From: an uncultured Eubacterium sp.
Lineage (GTDB): Bacteria; Bacillota; Clostridia; Lachnospirales; Lachnospiraceae
Direction: 5' to 3'
DNA: 64,000 nt
Assembly: GCA_910583555.1 (NCBI GenBank)
Contig: CAJTXO010000005.1
Location: 1 to 64,000 of the forward strand
This document shows, piece by piece, positions 7,677 through 17,230 of this stretch. The notes under the pieces were generated by a model, which did no database searches, was not told the DNA's origin, and saw only the letters and a program-made list of their open reading frames with translations. The position numbers were made by a program, and so were the translations under genes. Within the stretch, counting starts at the first letter, position 1. Each line of letters starts with the position of its first letter.

Positions 7677-8864
7677 CTACGAACGCTCCTCACAGACCGA
7701 ACGATAAATGCTCTTCACATCTTCCGCCCTCAGCTTCACATAATTTCCCTCGGTTCCCTTCCCGGCCAGAAGCTTTTCGGTCAGTCTGTCAATATCCTTC
7801 GCATCCGCCCCGATCTCCGCAAACGTGAGCGGCATTCCGATCGATCGCAAAAACGCTTCAAATCTCTCGATCCCCAAAAGCGCCGTCGCCTCTTCCGCGC
7901 CGTCGCCTTCCTGCGGTGGAACGTCCCACACCCGCTCGGCAAACTGCACGAGTTTATGCGGATTGATCCGCAGCACATGCCGCATCCACGCCGGTGCGAT
8001 CACAGCCAGCCCGGCGCCGTGTGTCACATCGTAAAGCGCCGAAAGTTCATGCTCGATATGGTGGCTCGCCCAGTCCTGGACCCGCCCGACGCCGCACACG
8101 TTATTGTGCGCGAGCATCCCGGCCCACATGATATTGGCGCGCGCCTCGTAGTTATGTGGATCCTTGATGACACGCGGCGTCTCATGGATCATCGTCTTTA
8201 ACACCGCCTCGCATAAACGGTCCGTGATCTCGACTTCCTCCGTGTTCGAAAAATACCGCTCGCAAATATGTATCATGATATCCGTCGCGCCCGCGGCCGT
8301 CTGATACGGCGGTAATGTGCAGGTCAGTTCGGGATTTAAGATCGAGAACTTCGGGCGCAGCAGATCCGAGCCAGCGCCTGTTTTCACACCGGTCGTCTCA
8401 TTTGTGATGACCGTATTCGTCGACCCCTCCGAACCGGCCGCCGCGATCGTGAGTATCGTTCCGACCGGCAGCGCCTTCTCGATCACAGCCTTTTTCGTAT
8501 AAAAATCCCAAAAGTCTCCATCATAACAGCTTCCCGCCGCGATCGCCTTCGCGGAATCGATCGTACTGCCGCCGCCGACTGCGAGAATAAAATCATAGCC
8601 TTCCTCGCGGCACATTTCAATCCCCTCGTAAACTAAGCCGCTGCGCGGATTCGGCTTGACTCCGCCGAGTTCCCCGTACGAAATGCCCTCATCGTCCAGA
8701 CATTTCACGACCTTGTCATACAGGCCGGATTTTTTGATCGAACCGCCGCCGTAATGCAGCAGCACTTTTTTCCCGCCAAAGCGGCGGATCAGGCTTCCCA
8801 CATGCTCCTCGGCATTTCTCCCGAAATCAAAATAGGTCGGTGCGTAAAACGTAAAATTATCCAT
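7677..8864 (-). CDS. Iron-containing alcohol dehydrogenase (butanol dehydrogenase type)
   Basis: 395 aa, the usual length for group III Fe-alcohol dehydrogenases of the BdhA/YqhD branch. The nucleotide-binding Rossmann-like half contains GGGS-type loops (HYGGGSIKKSG and AVGGGSTIDSAKA). The helical half has metal ligands in GATDIMIH and in SHHIEHELS...VTHGAGLA. It reduces aldehydes to alcohols with NAD(P)H during fermentation; the exact substrate cannot be read from sequence. It begins with MDNFTFYAPT. A 205-bp inverted-repeat element lies directly upstream. Confidence 0.9.
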   Translation of the reverse strand: MDNFTFYAPTYFDFGRNAEEHVGSLIRRFGGKKVLLHYGGGSIKKSGLYDKVVKCLDDEGISYGELGGVKPNPRSGLVYEGIEMCREEGYDFILAVGGGSTIDSAKAIAAGSCYDGDFWDFYTKKAVIEKALPVGTILTIAAAGSEGSTNTVITNETTGVKTGAGSDLLRPKFSILNPELTCTLPPYQTAAGATDIMIHICERYFSNTEEVEITDRLCEAVLKTMIHETPRVIKDPHNYEARANIMWAGMLAHNNVCGVGRVQDWASHHIEHELSALYDVTHGAGLAVIAPAWMRHVLRINPHKLVQFAERVWDVPPQEGDGAEEATALLGIERFEAFLRSIGMPLTFAEIGADAKDIDRLTEKLLAGKGTEGNYVKLRAEDVKSIYRSVCEERS

Positions 8865-8886
8865 ATGTTCACCTCATGTTTATAAA

Positions 8887-9091
8887 ATGATGTTGGGGTC
8901 AAAAGGTATTTTGCCCCCAACTGACGCCTCGGATTGCTCCGTTGTTTCACAACTCCCGCAATCCTTCAAACATTCGAAATCCGCTGATTTACTACGTAAA
9001 TCGCTTCTTTCTCATGTTTGGCGGGTCCCAAGTTCAAATGCCTTATCATGTAAACATGAACGGCATTTTGACCTTTTGACCCTGGCATCAT
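8887..9091. repeat. 205-bp MITE-like element with terminal inverted repeats
   Basis: Ends are 21-bp inverted repeats (ATGATGttgGGGTCAAAAGGT at 8887-8907 and ATGATGccaGGGTCAAAAGGT read from 9091 to 9071; 18/21 match). Inside is a chain of hairpins: GGATTGC...GCAATCC, the perfect GATTTAC-TAC-GTAAATC, and AAATGCC...CATGTTTACATG...GGCATTT (9036-9068). No coding potential. The right end overlaps the last codons of asnA, so it may also serve as its transcript end. Confidence 0.6.
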
Positions 9092-10095
9092 AAAATGTGC
9101 AATCCCGCTTTTTGCGCGCTCTCCATCGTCTCATCCGTCCAGATCGAGGACTGCACCTCGCCGATATGCGCTTTTTTCAGGAAAAACATACAAATACGCG
9201 ACTGTCCGATCCCGCCGCCGATCGTATACGGGAGTTTCCCCTCTAATACGGCCTTCTGGAACGGCAGGTTTTTCCGCTCCTCACAGCCCGCCTTGGCAAG
9301 CTGCTCCTCCAACGCCTTTTCGTCGACGCGGATCCCCATCGAAGACAGTTCGAGCGCGATATCGAGAATGGGATAGTATACGATGATATCCCCGTTTAAC
9401 GACCAGTCGTCGTAATCCGGCGCCCGCCCGTCATGCGGCTCGCCATTTCGCAGCTTGTCCCCGATCTGCATAAGGAAAATAGCGCCATACTCTTTCACCG
9501 CCAGATACTCCCTCTCCTTCGGCGTATGTTCGGGATAACGCTGTTCCAGTTCGGAAGTCGTTATGAAATGAATGTCCTGAGGCAGTGATTTCTTTATGTA
9601 CGGATACAGGTTTGACATATAATCTTCCGTCTCTTCCAGAGATCGGTACACCTGATTGACTACTTTTTTCAGCGTCTCCTCATTTCTCTCTTCCTTCGCG
9701 ATGATCTTTTCCCAATCCCACTGGTCAACAAAGATCGAATGGATGTTGTCCGTATCCTCGTCGCGGCGGATGGCATTCATATCGGTATAAAGCCCCTCGC
9801 CGTGCTGGAACTCGTAGCGCTTGAGCGCGTGGCGTTTCCACTTCGCCAGCGAATGCACGATCTCGATCTTCCTCTCGCCCTGCTCGCGGATGCCAAACGA
9901 AACCGGACGCTCGACCCCGTTCAGGTCATCGTTCAATCCCGTTTCCGGCGGCACGAACAGCGGGGCCGAAACCCTCGTCAGATTCAGATTTTCCGCTAAT
10001 GTCCGCTCAAAAAAGTCTTTCACCGTCTTGATCGCCACCTCCGTCTCCCGGATGGACAGCGCCGATTGATATTGTTCTGGTATTTGTATGCTCAT
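9088..10095 (-). CDS. asnA: Aspartate--ammonia ligase (asparagine synthetase A)
   Basis: Makes asparagine from aspartate, ammonia and ATP. The start at 10095 (MSIQIPEQYQ) gives 335 aa, close to the family's ~330, and has AGAGGAAAAGG just upstream; the longer ORF start at 10122 is unlikely. Family motifs: LTRVSAPLFV, ERPVSFG, QHGEGLYTDMNAIRRDE, IFVDQWDWEK, and GGGIGQSR near the C-terminus. It lies 32 nt after asnS in the same direction, an operon that pairs asparagine synthesis with asparaginyl-tRNA charging. AsnA itself is an evolutionary relative of class II aminoacyl-tRNA synthetases. The 3' end runs into the inverted-repeat element. Confidence 0.95.
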   Translation of the reverse strand: MSIQIPEQYQSALSIRETEVAIKTVKDFFERTLAENLNLTRVSAPLFVPPETGLNDDLNGVERPVSFGIREQGERKIEIVHSLAKWKRHALKRYEFQHGEGLYTDMNAIRRDEDTDNIHSIFVDQWDWEKIIAKEERNEETLKKVVNQVYRSLEETEDYMSNLYPYIKKSLPQDIHFITTSELEQRYPEHTPKEREYLAVKEYGAIFLMQIGDKLRNGEPHDGRAPDYDDWSLNGDIIVYYPILDIALELSSMGIRVDEKALEEQLAKAGCEERKNLPFQKAVLEGKLPYTIGGGIGQSRICMFFLKKAHIGEVQSSIWTDETMESAQKAGLHIL

Positions 10096-10127
10096 AAGCC
10101 TTTTCCTCTCTTTTTTGCACATGGTTT

Positions 10128-11519
10128 CTACAACTCGCAGTTCTTCACCGTTCTCGGGAACGGCACGACATCACGGATATTCTGCATTCCGGTGAGATAC
10201 ATCACGCACCGCTCAAAACCGAGCCCGAACCCGGCATGCCTCGTCGAACCGTACTTTCTCAGATCCAGATAAAACCCGTAATCCTCTTTGTTCAGGCCGC
10301 ACTCGTCCATACGAGCCGTCAATTTGTCTAAATCGTCCTCTCTCTGGCTTCCGCCGATGATCTCCCCGATGCCCGGCACGAGACAGTCCATCGCCGCCAC
10401 CGTTTTTCCGTCTTCGTTCATCTTCATGTAAAACGCCTTGATCTCCTTCGGGTAATCGGTTACAAATACCGGCCGTTTGAAAACTTCTTCCGTCAGATAT
10501 CTCTCGTGCTCGGTCTGCAGGTCAGCGCCCCACGAAACCTTGTACTCGAACTTGTCATTGTTCTTCTGAAGGATTTCCACGGCCTCGGTGTACGTCACAT
10601 GGGCAAACTCCGAATCCGCCACATGGTTCAGCCGCTCGATCAGTCCCTTATCCACAAAGCGGTTGAAGAAATCCATTTCTTCCGGCGCATGTTCCAGCAC
10701 ATAGCGAATCACAAATTTCAGCATCTGTTCGGCCAGCATCATATCATCATTCAGATCCGCAAACGCGATCTCCGGCTCGATCATCCAAAACTCCGCCGCG
10801 TGTCTGGTCGTATTCGAATTTTCCGCGCGGAACGTAGGCCCAAACGTGTAAATATTTTTAAACGCCTGCGCAAATGTCTCTCCATTGAGCTGCCCGCTCA
10901 CGGTCAGATTCGTCTCTTTCCCAAAGAAATCCTGCGTATAATCAATCGTTCCATCGCTGTTTTTCGGTACATTGTCCATATCAAGCGTCGTCACCCGGAA
11001 CATCTCCCCTGCCCCTTCGCAGTCACTCCCGGTAATGAGCGGCGTGTGCACATACACGAAATCCCGTTCCTGGAAAAACGTGTGGATCGCGTAGGCGATG
11101 AGCGAGCGCACGCGGAACACGGCCTGGAACGTATTCGTCCTCGGCCTGAGATGGGAAATTTCCCTCAAATACTCAAAGGAGTGGCGTTTTTTCTGGAGCG
11201 GGTAGTCGCTGGTGGAGTTTCCCTCCACCGCCACGCTCTCCGCCTGGATCTCAAACGGCTGTTTCGCGTCGGGCGTCTCCACCAGCGTTCCCTTTACGAT
11301 GATCGCCGCTCCTACATTGAGTTTTGAAATCGCTTCGAAATTGTCAAGTTTATCGCTGTAAACGATCTGCAGCGGCTCAAAAAACGTGCCGTCGCTGATG
11401 ACGATGAAACCAAACGTTTTCGAATCCCTTATACTTCGTATCCAGCCGCCGGCCGTCACTTCTTTCCCGGCGTATTTTTCTTTGTTACGGAACAGATCCC
11501 GTATACTGGTAAGTTCCAT
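10128..11519 (-). CDS. asnS: Asparagine--tRNA ligase
   Basis: 463 aa, normal length. An N-terminal OB-fold anticodon-binding domain (TAGGWIRSIRDSKTFGFI, about residues 22-105) is followed by a class II synthetase core with motif 2 around PTFRAENSNTTRH and motif 3 at the end (GFGLGFERCVMYLTG). It charges tRNA-Asn directly. CCAGGAGG precedes the ATG. It is 84 nt downstream of the first nifJ and begins the asnS-asnA operon; the leader is too short to hold a T-box. Confidence 0.95.
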   Translation of the reverse strand: MELTSIRDLFRNKEKYAGKEVTAGGWIRSIRDSKTFGFIVISDGTFFEPLQIVYSDKLDNFEAISKLNVGAAIIVKGTLVETPDAKQPFEIQAESVAVEGNSTSDYPLQKKRHSFEYLREISHLRPRTNTFQAVFRVRSLIAYAIHTFFQERDFVYVHTPLITGSDCEGAGEMFRVTTLDMDNVPKNSDGTIDYTQDFFGKETNLTVSGQLNGETFAQAFKNIYTFGPTFRAENSNTTRHAAEFWMIEPEIAFADLNDDMMLAEQMLKFVIRYVLEHAPEEMDFFNRFVDKGLIERLNHVADSEFAHVTYTEAVEILQKNNDKFEYKVSWGADLQTEHERYLTEEVFKRPVFVTDYPKEIKAFYMKMNEDGKTVAAMDCLVPGIGEIIGGSQREDDLDKLTARMDECGLNKEDYGFYLDLRKYGSTRHAGFGLGFERCVMYLTGMQNIRDVVPFPRTVKNCEL

Positions 11520-11603
11520 TTTCCTTATCCTCCTGGTCTTTCGGGCCCAGAAATCAAATATCCCCTTCTGCCCCTCATTTCTTCTTATTTAGTTATACAC
11601 CAT

Positions 11604-14600
11604 TTACGACATTTGTGCAAGTCTATCGTACTTCTCCTTCGCTTCTTTTTCTGATTTGTCAAACAGCCGCTCCGCGCGTTCCGGGTTTGCGCGCATCAGA
11701 CGGTTGTACCGCACCTCGCCCATCAGGAAGTCACGGTAATTGCCAGTCGGCTTTTTCGAATCGAGCGTAAACGGATTTTGACCTTTCCCGGCATTGTCAG
11801 GATTGTAGCGGAACAAGTGCCAGTAGCCTGCCTCGACCGCTTTTTTCTCCTCGCCCATCGAGTCTCCCATACCGGTGCGGATCCCGTGGTTGATACACGG
11901 CGCGTAAGCGATGATCAGCGAAGGGCCGTGATACTGTTCCGCCTCCTGGAACGCCTTTACCGTCTGCGCCATATCGGCCCCCTGCGCCACCTGCGCGACA
12001 TAAATATAGCCGTAACTCATGGCGATCGCCGCGAGATCTTTTTTCTTCACCTCTTTGCCCGCCGCCGCGAACTGGGCGATCGCTCCGGTCGGTGTCGATT
12101 TTGACGCCTGGCCTCCGGTATTTGAATACACTTCGGTGTCAAACACGAGGATGTTGATGTCCTGCCCGCTCGCGAGCACATGATCGAGGCCGCCGTACCC
12201 GATATCGTACGCCCATCCGTCACCGCCGAAGATCCACTGCGACTTCTTCGCCGCAAAATCTTTGTATTCCAGGATCGTCTGGGCATGGCTGCTGCCAGAA
12301 GCGCTGCCGCCTTTTTCCAAATATTCGGTCAGTTCTTTCACCGCCTGCTTATTTTCACAGCCCTCGTCCCATGTCTCGAGATACCGGCTGCATTTTTGTT
12401 TCAGCTCGGCATCGTCCGTCTCCTGTTCCAGCGCTTTTGCCGCTTCCTTTACTTTGGCCCGGAGCGTCCGCTGGCCGAGTTCCATACCGAACCCAAACTC
12501 CGCGTTATCTTCAAACAGGGAATTTGCCCAGGCCGGCCCCTCCCCGTCATGATTGACCGTATACGGCATCGCCGGCGACGAACCGCCCCAGATCGAAGAA
12601 CATCCGGTCGCGTTCGCGATATACATGCGATCGCCGAACAGCTGCGTAGCCAGTTTCGCGTACTGCGTCTCCCCGCAGCCCGCGCACGCGCCCGAGAATT
12701 CTAAGAGCGGTTTTTTGAACTGGCTGCCCTTGACGGTATCGACTTTAAATTTCTCAAATACCTTCTCTGGCGTCTCGACATTCACCCCGTAGTCAAACAG
12801 CTTCTGCTGGTACATGCTCTCCTCTTTCGAGATCATCTTCAGCACGTCGTTCCGGTTGTTGCCCGGGCATACATTGACACAGTTGCCGCAGCCCGTACAG
12901 TCGAGCGGCGAGATCGTAATGGCAAATGTCATATCGTCCATGCCCGTCATCTTAGTCGTTGTTCCTTCCGGCGCCTGCGAAAGCGTATCGCCCTCGAGCG
13001 CGAGCGGCCGGATGCAGGCGTGCGGGCACACATAGGAACAGAAATTACACTGGATACACCCGTCCGGGTTCCAGCGCGGGATATCGATGCCGACACCTCG
13101 TTTTTCATAAGCTGCCGAGCCGAGCGGCGCCGTTCCGTCCACATAATCGGTAAAGGCGGAAACCGGAAGCTCGTCCCCCCGCTGCGCGTTGATCTTACTC
13201 TGGATGCCATTCACATAATCGATCAGCTTCTTATTATCTCCGCTCACCGGATCTGTGAGGTTCTCGTCCTCTGCCGACTGCCAGGACGACGGGATCTCGA
13301 TTTCTTTAAATTTCTCCGCACCCGCCTCGATCGCCTTGTGGTTCATCTCGACGATGTCATCGCCCTTTTTCGAATACGTCTTCGTCGCCGCGTCTTTCAT
13401 ATAGCGGATCGCTTCTTCTTTCGGAATGATGCCGGAAATAACGAAAAACGCGGACTGCAGTATCGTATTGATCCTTCCGCCGAGGCCGATCTCCTTCCCG
13501 AGCGCGAATCCGTCGATCGTGTAAAAATGAATGCCCTGTTCCGCGATATAGCGCTTGACCTGCCCCGGAAGGTTCTTTTCCAGCTCCTCTTTGTCCCACG
13601 AACAGTTGAGCAGGAACGAACCGCCTTTTTTCAGATCCTGTACCATATCGTATTTGTATATATAAGCCGGCATGTGGCAGGCGACAAAATCCGCCTTGTC
13701 GATCAAGTACGACGACTTGATCGGCTCGTCGCCAAAGCGCAGGTGCGAAATCGTCACACCACCGGATTTCTTCGAATCGTAGTCAAAATATGCCTGCACA
13801 TACTTTTCGGTGTGGTCACCGATGATCTTAATAGAGTTCTTATTGGCCCCGACCGTACCGTCGGCGCCCATGCCCCAGAACTTACAGCTCGTCGTGCCAG
13901 CCGGGCTCGTCTCCGGGCTCTCCGTCCTCGGAAGAGACAGATTCGTCACATCGTCCTCGATGCCGAGCGTAAATCCGTTCTTCGACGTATTCTCAAATAC
14001 AGCCATGATGTCCGCCGGATACGTGTCCTTCGAACCGAGCCCGTAGCGGCCGCCGAACACGGTCACCCCTTTGAACTTACTGTCTTTTAGCGCCGCCGAC
14101 ACATCGAGGTACAGCGCCTCTCCCTGCGCGCCCGGCTCTTTGCTGCGGTCGAGCACCTGGATCTGCTTGACGGTATCTGGAAGCTCCGCGAGAAGATGCT
14201 TCGCGCTGAACGGACGGAACAGGCGCACTTTCACGAGTCCGACCTTTTCTCCTCTCGCCGTCAGGTAATCGATCGTTTCCTCTACCGCATCGCACACGGA
14301 GCCCATCGCCACGATGACTTTCTCCGCATCCGGCGCGCCATAATAATTAAACAGTTTATAATCGGTGCCGATCTTTTTATTTACCATATCCATATACGTT
14401 TCCACGATCGCCGGCAAACGGTCATAATATGGATTTGACGCCTCCCTCACCTGGAAAAAGATATCGGGATTCTGTGCCGTACCCCTCTGCACCGGATGGT
14501 TCGGGTTCAACGCTCTCTCGCGGAACGCGCGGACCTCATCCATCGGGCACATTTCCTTCAAATCCTCATAATCCCATATTTCGATCTTCTGGATCTCATG

Positions 14601-15155
14601 CGACGTGCGGAATCCGTCAAAGAAATGCAAAAAAGGCACCCTTCCCGCAATCGCGGCAAGGTGTGCCACTGCTCCTAAATCCATAACTTCCTGTACATTT
14701 CCCGCGCACAGCATCGCAAAGCCTGTCCCACGGCAGGCGTACACATCGGTGTGGTCGCCAAAAATCGACAGCGCATGGCTCGCCAGCGCGCGCGCCGATA
14801 CATGGATCACTGCCGGCAGCAGTTCGCCCGCGATCTTATACATGTTAGGAACCATGAGTAAAAGTCCCTGTGACGCTGTGTACGTTGTCGCCAGCGCTCC
14901 CGCCTGCAGCGCGCCGTGGAGCGCGCCGGCCGCTCCGGCCTCTGACTGCATCTCGCTCATCACGACGGACTGCCCAAATATGTTTTTCAAGCCCTCACTC
15001 GCCCAAATATCGGTGTAATCCGCCATCGGGGACGAAGGAGTGATCGGATAAATAGCAGATGCCTCCGTAAACGCGTACGATACGTGAGCCGCCGCCATAT
15101 TTCCATCCATTGTCTTTTTCTTGCGGGAAATCGTTCCCTTTTCGTTATTCGCCAT
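11604..15155 (-). CDS. nifJ: Pyruvate:ferredoxin (flavodoxin) oxidoreductase, copy 1
   Basis: ~1183-aa single-chain enzyme that oxidises pyruvate to acetyl-CoA and CO2 and reduces ferredoxin. Order: domain I with TPP-contacting segments (YPITPSSPMAD, QSEAGAAGALHGAL), domains II-IV, a ferredoxin-like domain with two 4Fe-4S motifs (CIQCNFCSYVCPHAC and CTGCGNCVNVCPG), then the TPP-binding domain (FGGDGWAYDIGYGGLDHVLA, VYSNTGGQASKSTPTG). The start at 15155 (MANNEKG) has AAAGAGGT at proper spacing; ATGs at 15161 and 15176 are possible. TATAAT at 15219-15224 (complement) may be its -10. A second full-length copy lies at 30394-33951. Confidence 0.95.
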   Translation of the reverse strand: MANNEKGTISRKKKTMDGNMAAAHVSYAFTEASAIYPITPSSPMADYTDIWASEGLKNIFGQSVVMSEMQSEAGAAGALHGALQAGALATTYTASQGLLLMVPNMYKIAGELLPAVIHVSARALASHALSIFGDHTDVYACRGTGFAMLCAGNVQEVMDLGAVAHLAAIAGRVPFLHFFDGFRTSHEIQKIEIWDYEDLKEMCPMDEVRAFRERALNPNHPVQRGTAQNPDIFFQVREASNPYYDRLPAIVETYMDMVNKKIGTDYKLFNYYGAPDAEKVIVAMGSVCDAVEETIDYLTARGEKVGLVKVRLFRPFSAKHLLAELPDTVKQIQVLDRSKEPGAQGEALYLDVSAALKDSKFKGVTVFGGRYGLGSKDTYPADIMAVFENTSKNGFTLGIEDDVTNLSLPRTESPETSPAGTTSCKFWGMGADGTVGANKNSIKIIGDHTEKYVQAYFDYDSKKSGGVTISHLRFGDEPIKSSYLIDKADFVACHMPAYIYKYDMVQDLKKGGSFLLNCSWDKEELEKNLPGQVKRYIAEQGIHFYTIDGFALGKEIGLGGRINTILQSAFFVISGIIPKEEAIRYMKDAATKTYSKKGDDIVEMNHKAIEAGAEKFKEIEIPSSWQSAEDENLTDPVSGDNKKLIDYVNGIQSKINAQRGDELPVSAFTDYVDGTAPLGSAAYEKRGVGIDIPRWNPDGCIQCNFCSYVCPHACIRPLALEGDTLSQAPEGTTTKMTGMDDMTFAITISPLDCTGCGNCVNVCPGNNRNDVLKMISKEESMYQQKLFDYGVNVETPEKVFEKFKVDTVKGSQFKKPLLEFSGACAGCGETQYAKLATQLFGDRMYIANATGCSSIWGGSSPAMPYTVNHDGEGPAWANSLFEDNAEFGFGMELGQRTLRAKVKEAAKALEQETDDAELKQKCSRYLETWDEGCENKQAVKELTEYLEKGGSASGSSHAQTILEYKDFAAKKSQWIFGGDGWAYDIGYGGLDHVLASGQDINILVFDTEVYSNTGGQASKSTPTGAIAQFAAAGKEVKKKDLAAIAMSYGYIYVAQVAQGADMAQTVKAFQEAEQYHGPSLIIAYAPCINHGIRTGMGDSMGEEKKAVEAGYWHLFRYNPDNAGKGQNPFTLDSKKPTGNYRDFLMGEVRYNRLMRANPERAERLFDKSEKEAKEKYDRLAQMS

Positions 15156-15253
15156 AGTCATACCTCTTTTCTGCATAGTCAGGTCCTGATGCTTGTACAG
15201 AAACCTGTATTACTTGTAATTATATGCAGAAACAGGAAAAATATGACTACAAA

Positions 15254-17188
15254 TCATCGGGAAATCGAAGAACTTACCGCGCGCCCGTCTATGGACACAT
15301 TGACGGCGTCCTCCGTCTGTATAGCCGGCCTGGCGTCTGGAAGCGCCACAGTCATCCCGCACTTCTCAAAAACAACCGTATCCGCGTGCCGGATATAATA
15401 GGCAGAAGCCGGCAGATTTCCAAACACGTTGGATTCCGGGTACTGGTCGGCAAATTCCGGCGGCGGGGACGGGACGTAGGAGACGCCCCCCTCATAGATG
15501 ACATTGACACCGTGAAAATAAATGTCCCGGATCGTATATACCTCTCCGTCTGGCGTCCGGTATCCCCCGAGATAACAGCCGTACGGCCGGCGCACGCGCT
15601 CCGCTTCGATCCATTCAAAGGTAATCTCTTCCACGCTGCCGATCCGTCTGGTTCCCCAGTCCGGTGTCCGGCCCTTGTCCGCGATCATGATAAAAAACAC
15701 GCTCTCCACATTCTGTATCGTGATCCGGCGAAAACACAAATTCCGCACGCGCCCGCCGTCGACGCACTGGACGGCGATGGCGCACGTCCGGGTATCCTTG
15801 ATCATACAGTCCTCACAGACACAGTTCGTAAAGCCGCCATAGCTGTATGTTCCAAATTTTATGCCGTTCGCCATCGTGCTCACGATACTGGTATTCCGAA
15901 CGAGCACATTGTCGCATCCGCTCTCATTTCCGCTCTTAAAGCATATGGCGTCGTCATCCGCCTGAATACAGCAGTTCTCGATGAGGACGCGGAAACAGTC
16001 ACAAATGTCGATGCCGTCCCGGTTTGGATACCAGGTGGAATACAGGTTCAGGTCATGTATATAGAGATCGTCGCATTCCACAACCGGAATCGTCCACATC
16101 CCGGCGTCTTTCACATACAGATCGCACAGCTGCGCCTGAGGACAGCCGACGAGCAAGACCGCGCAGACGCGGAGGCTCTCGGAACCGTAAGCTCCCGGGA
16201 AATCCCCGCTCCCGTCGATCGTGCCGCCTCCCATGATGCGGATATTTTCCTGTGAATCCGCGTAGATCAGCGATTTCTGCGGCCCCTGCACCATCGTATT
16301 CCAGTTCGGATGCTGGCTGCTCAGCCTCACCGGATAGGCGTCGAAATCCAACACCCCTTTCAGGACCGCATCCTCTTCGATATACAACGTCACATTACGT
16401 TTTAACTCGATCATACCGGTCAGATATGTACCGTCCTTCAAATACACGACGCCGCCCGACTGCCCGGCCTGGTCGATGAGGCGCTGCAACTCGTCTGTCA
16501 CCACGGTCGTCCCGTCCGCCGCGATCCCCATCTCCCTGGCGTCCAAAAGAACTCCGCCATCCGGCACCGCCTGTTCCACAGACTGGACCGGCCGGGCGTA
16601 CAACTGAACCCGGTTGACGTACAGGACCCCGCCATAACTGCCGGACGACAGCACATGGATCGTATCCGCCGGCGCTATAAACGCCGCGTTCCACAACAAT
16701 CTCTTTCCATCCACAAACAGCGAATAGGTGTGCGACTTCGTATCAAGCACCAGATACACGCTGTACCAGGCATCGCTCTCAAAATGACACAGCTTCTGTT
16801 TCTTCTTTCCGTCATACGCGTAGAAATAGGCTCCTTCCGTATCCATCTGTATGACCTTATCCGCATCCCCGCATTCCCGGCCGGCATAAAGCGTCAGGAC
16901 ATTGACGCCCGTGTTATGGATCTCCATTCTGACCCATAGCGACACGGCCAGCTTTCCTTCCTGTGCCGGAAATACGGTGCGGATACTGCTATTTTCCCCG
17001 CAGATCTTCATACTGCGGTTTTCCTCATTGGGAACATCTACGCAGACAGCCGTTCCCTGTATGTCCCATCTGTTGTTGGCAGAAGCCGTCTCTTCCCGGA
17101 AATCTTCCTGAATGAGATAAGAGATCTGCGTCCTCTCTTCCATTTTTACGTCCGGCTCCCGGTATTGCTGCTTTATTTTATGATCCAT
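15254..17188 (-). CDS. GH28-type pectate/polysaccharide hydrolase with N-terminal LamG-like domain
   Basis: 644 aa. Residues ~25-205 look like a concanavalin/LamG beta-sandwich (FVDGKRLLWNAAF, VNRVQLYARP). From ~215 a right-handed beta-helix begins (LDAREMGIAADGTTVVTDELQ) with GH28 landmarks NRDGIDI, ADDDAICFKSG and NGIKFGTYSYGG. The acids in the first two motifs are the expected catalytic aspartates; the usual His-Gly motif is not obvious. Substrate is probably a galacturonan or rhamnogalacturonan fragment. There is no signal peptide, so it appears cytoplasmic and would act on imported oligosaccharides. It follows the SGNH esterase gene by 42 nt, with an AAAGGA ribosome binding site. Confidence 0.8.
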   Translation of the reverse strand: MDHKIKQQYREPDVKMEERTQISYLIQEDFREETASANNRWDIQGTAVCVDVPNEENRSMKICGENSSIRTVFPAQEGKLAVSLWVRMEIHNTGVNVLTLYAGRECGDADKVIQMDTEGAYFYAYDGKKKQKLCHFESDAWYSVYLVLDTKSHTYSLFVDGKRLLWNAAFIAPADTIHVLSSGSYGGVLYVNRVQLYARPVQSVEQAVPDGGVLLDAREMGIAADGTTVVTDELQRLIDQAGQSGGVVYLKDGTYLTGMIELKRNVTLYIEEDAVLKGVLDFDAYPVRLSSQHPNWNTMVQGPQKSLIYADSQENIRIMGGGTIDGSGDFPGAYGSESLRVCAVLLVGCPQAQLCDLYVKDAGMWTIPVVECDDLYIHDLNLYSTWYPNRDGIDICDCFRVLIENCCIQADDDAICFKSGNESGCDNVLVRNTSIVSTMANGIKFGTYSYGGFTNCVCEDCMIKDTRTCAIAVQCVDGGRVRNLCFRRITIQNVESVFFIMIADKGRTPDWGTRRIGSVEEITFEWIEAERVRRPYGCYLGGYRTPDGEVYTIRDIYFHGVNVIYEGGVSYVPSPPPEFADQYPESNVFGNLPASAYYIRHADTVVFEKCGMTVALPDARPAIQTEDAVNVSIDGRAVSSSISR

Positions 17189-17230
17189 ATCGTTCCTTTA
17201 CTCATTTTGCTGTTTACTCACTCAGATTAC

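Noticed and set aside
11520..11603. T-box leader before asnS
   Set aside because: Only 84 nt separate nifJ and asnS; no T-box bulge sequence or terminator hairpin fits.
13020..14090. 356-codon plus-strand ORF inside nifJ copy 1
   Set aside because: Arg/His-rich antisense of a well-recognised gene; no start signals.
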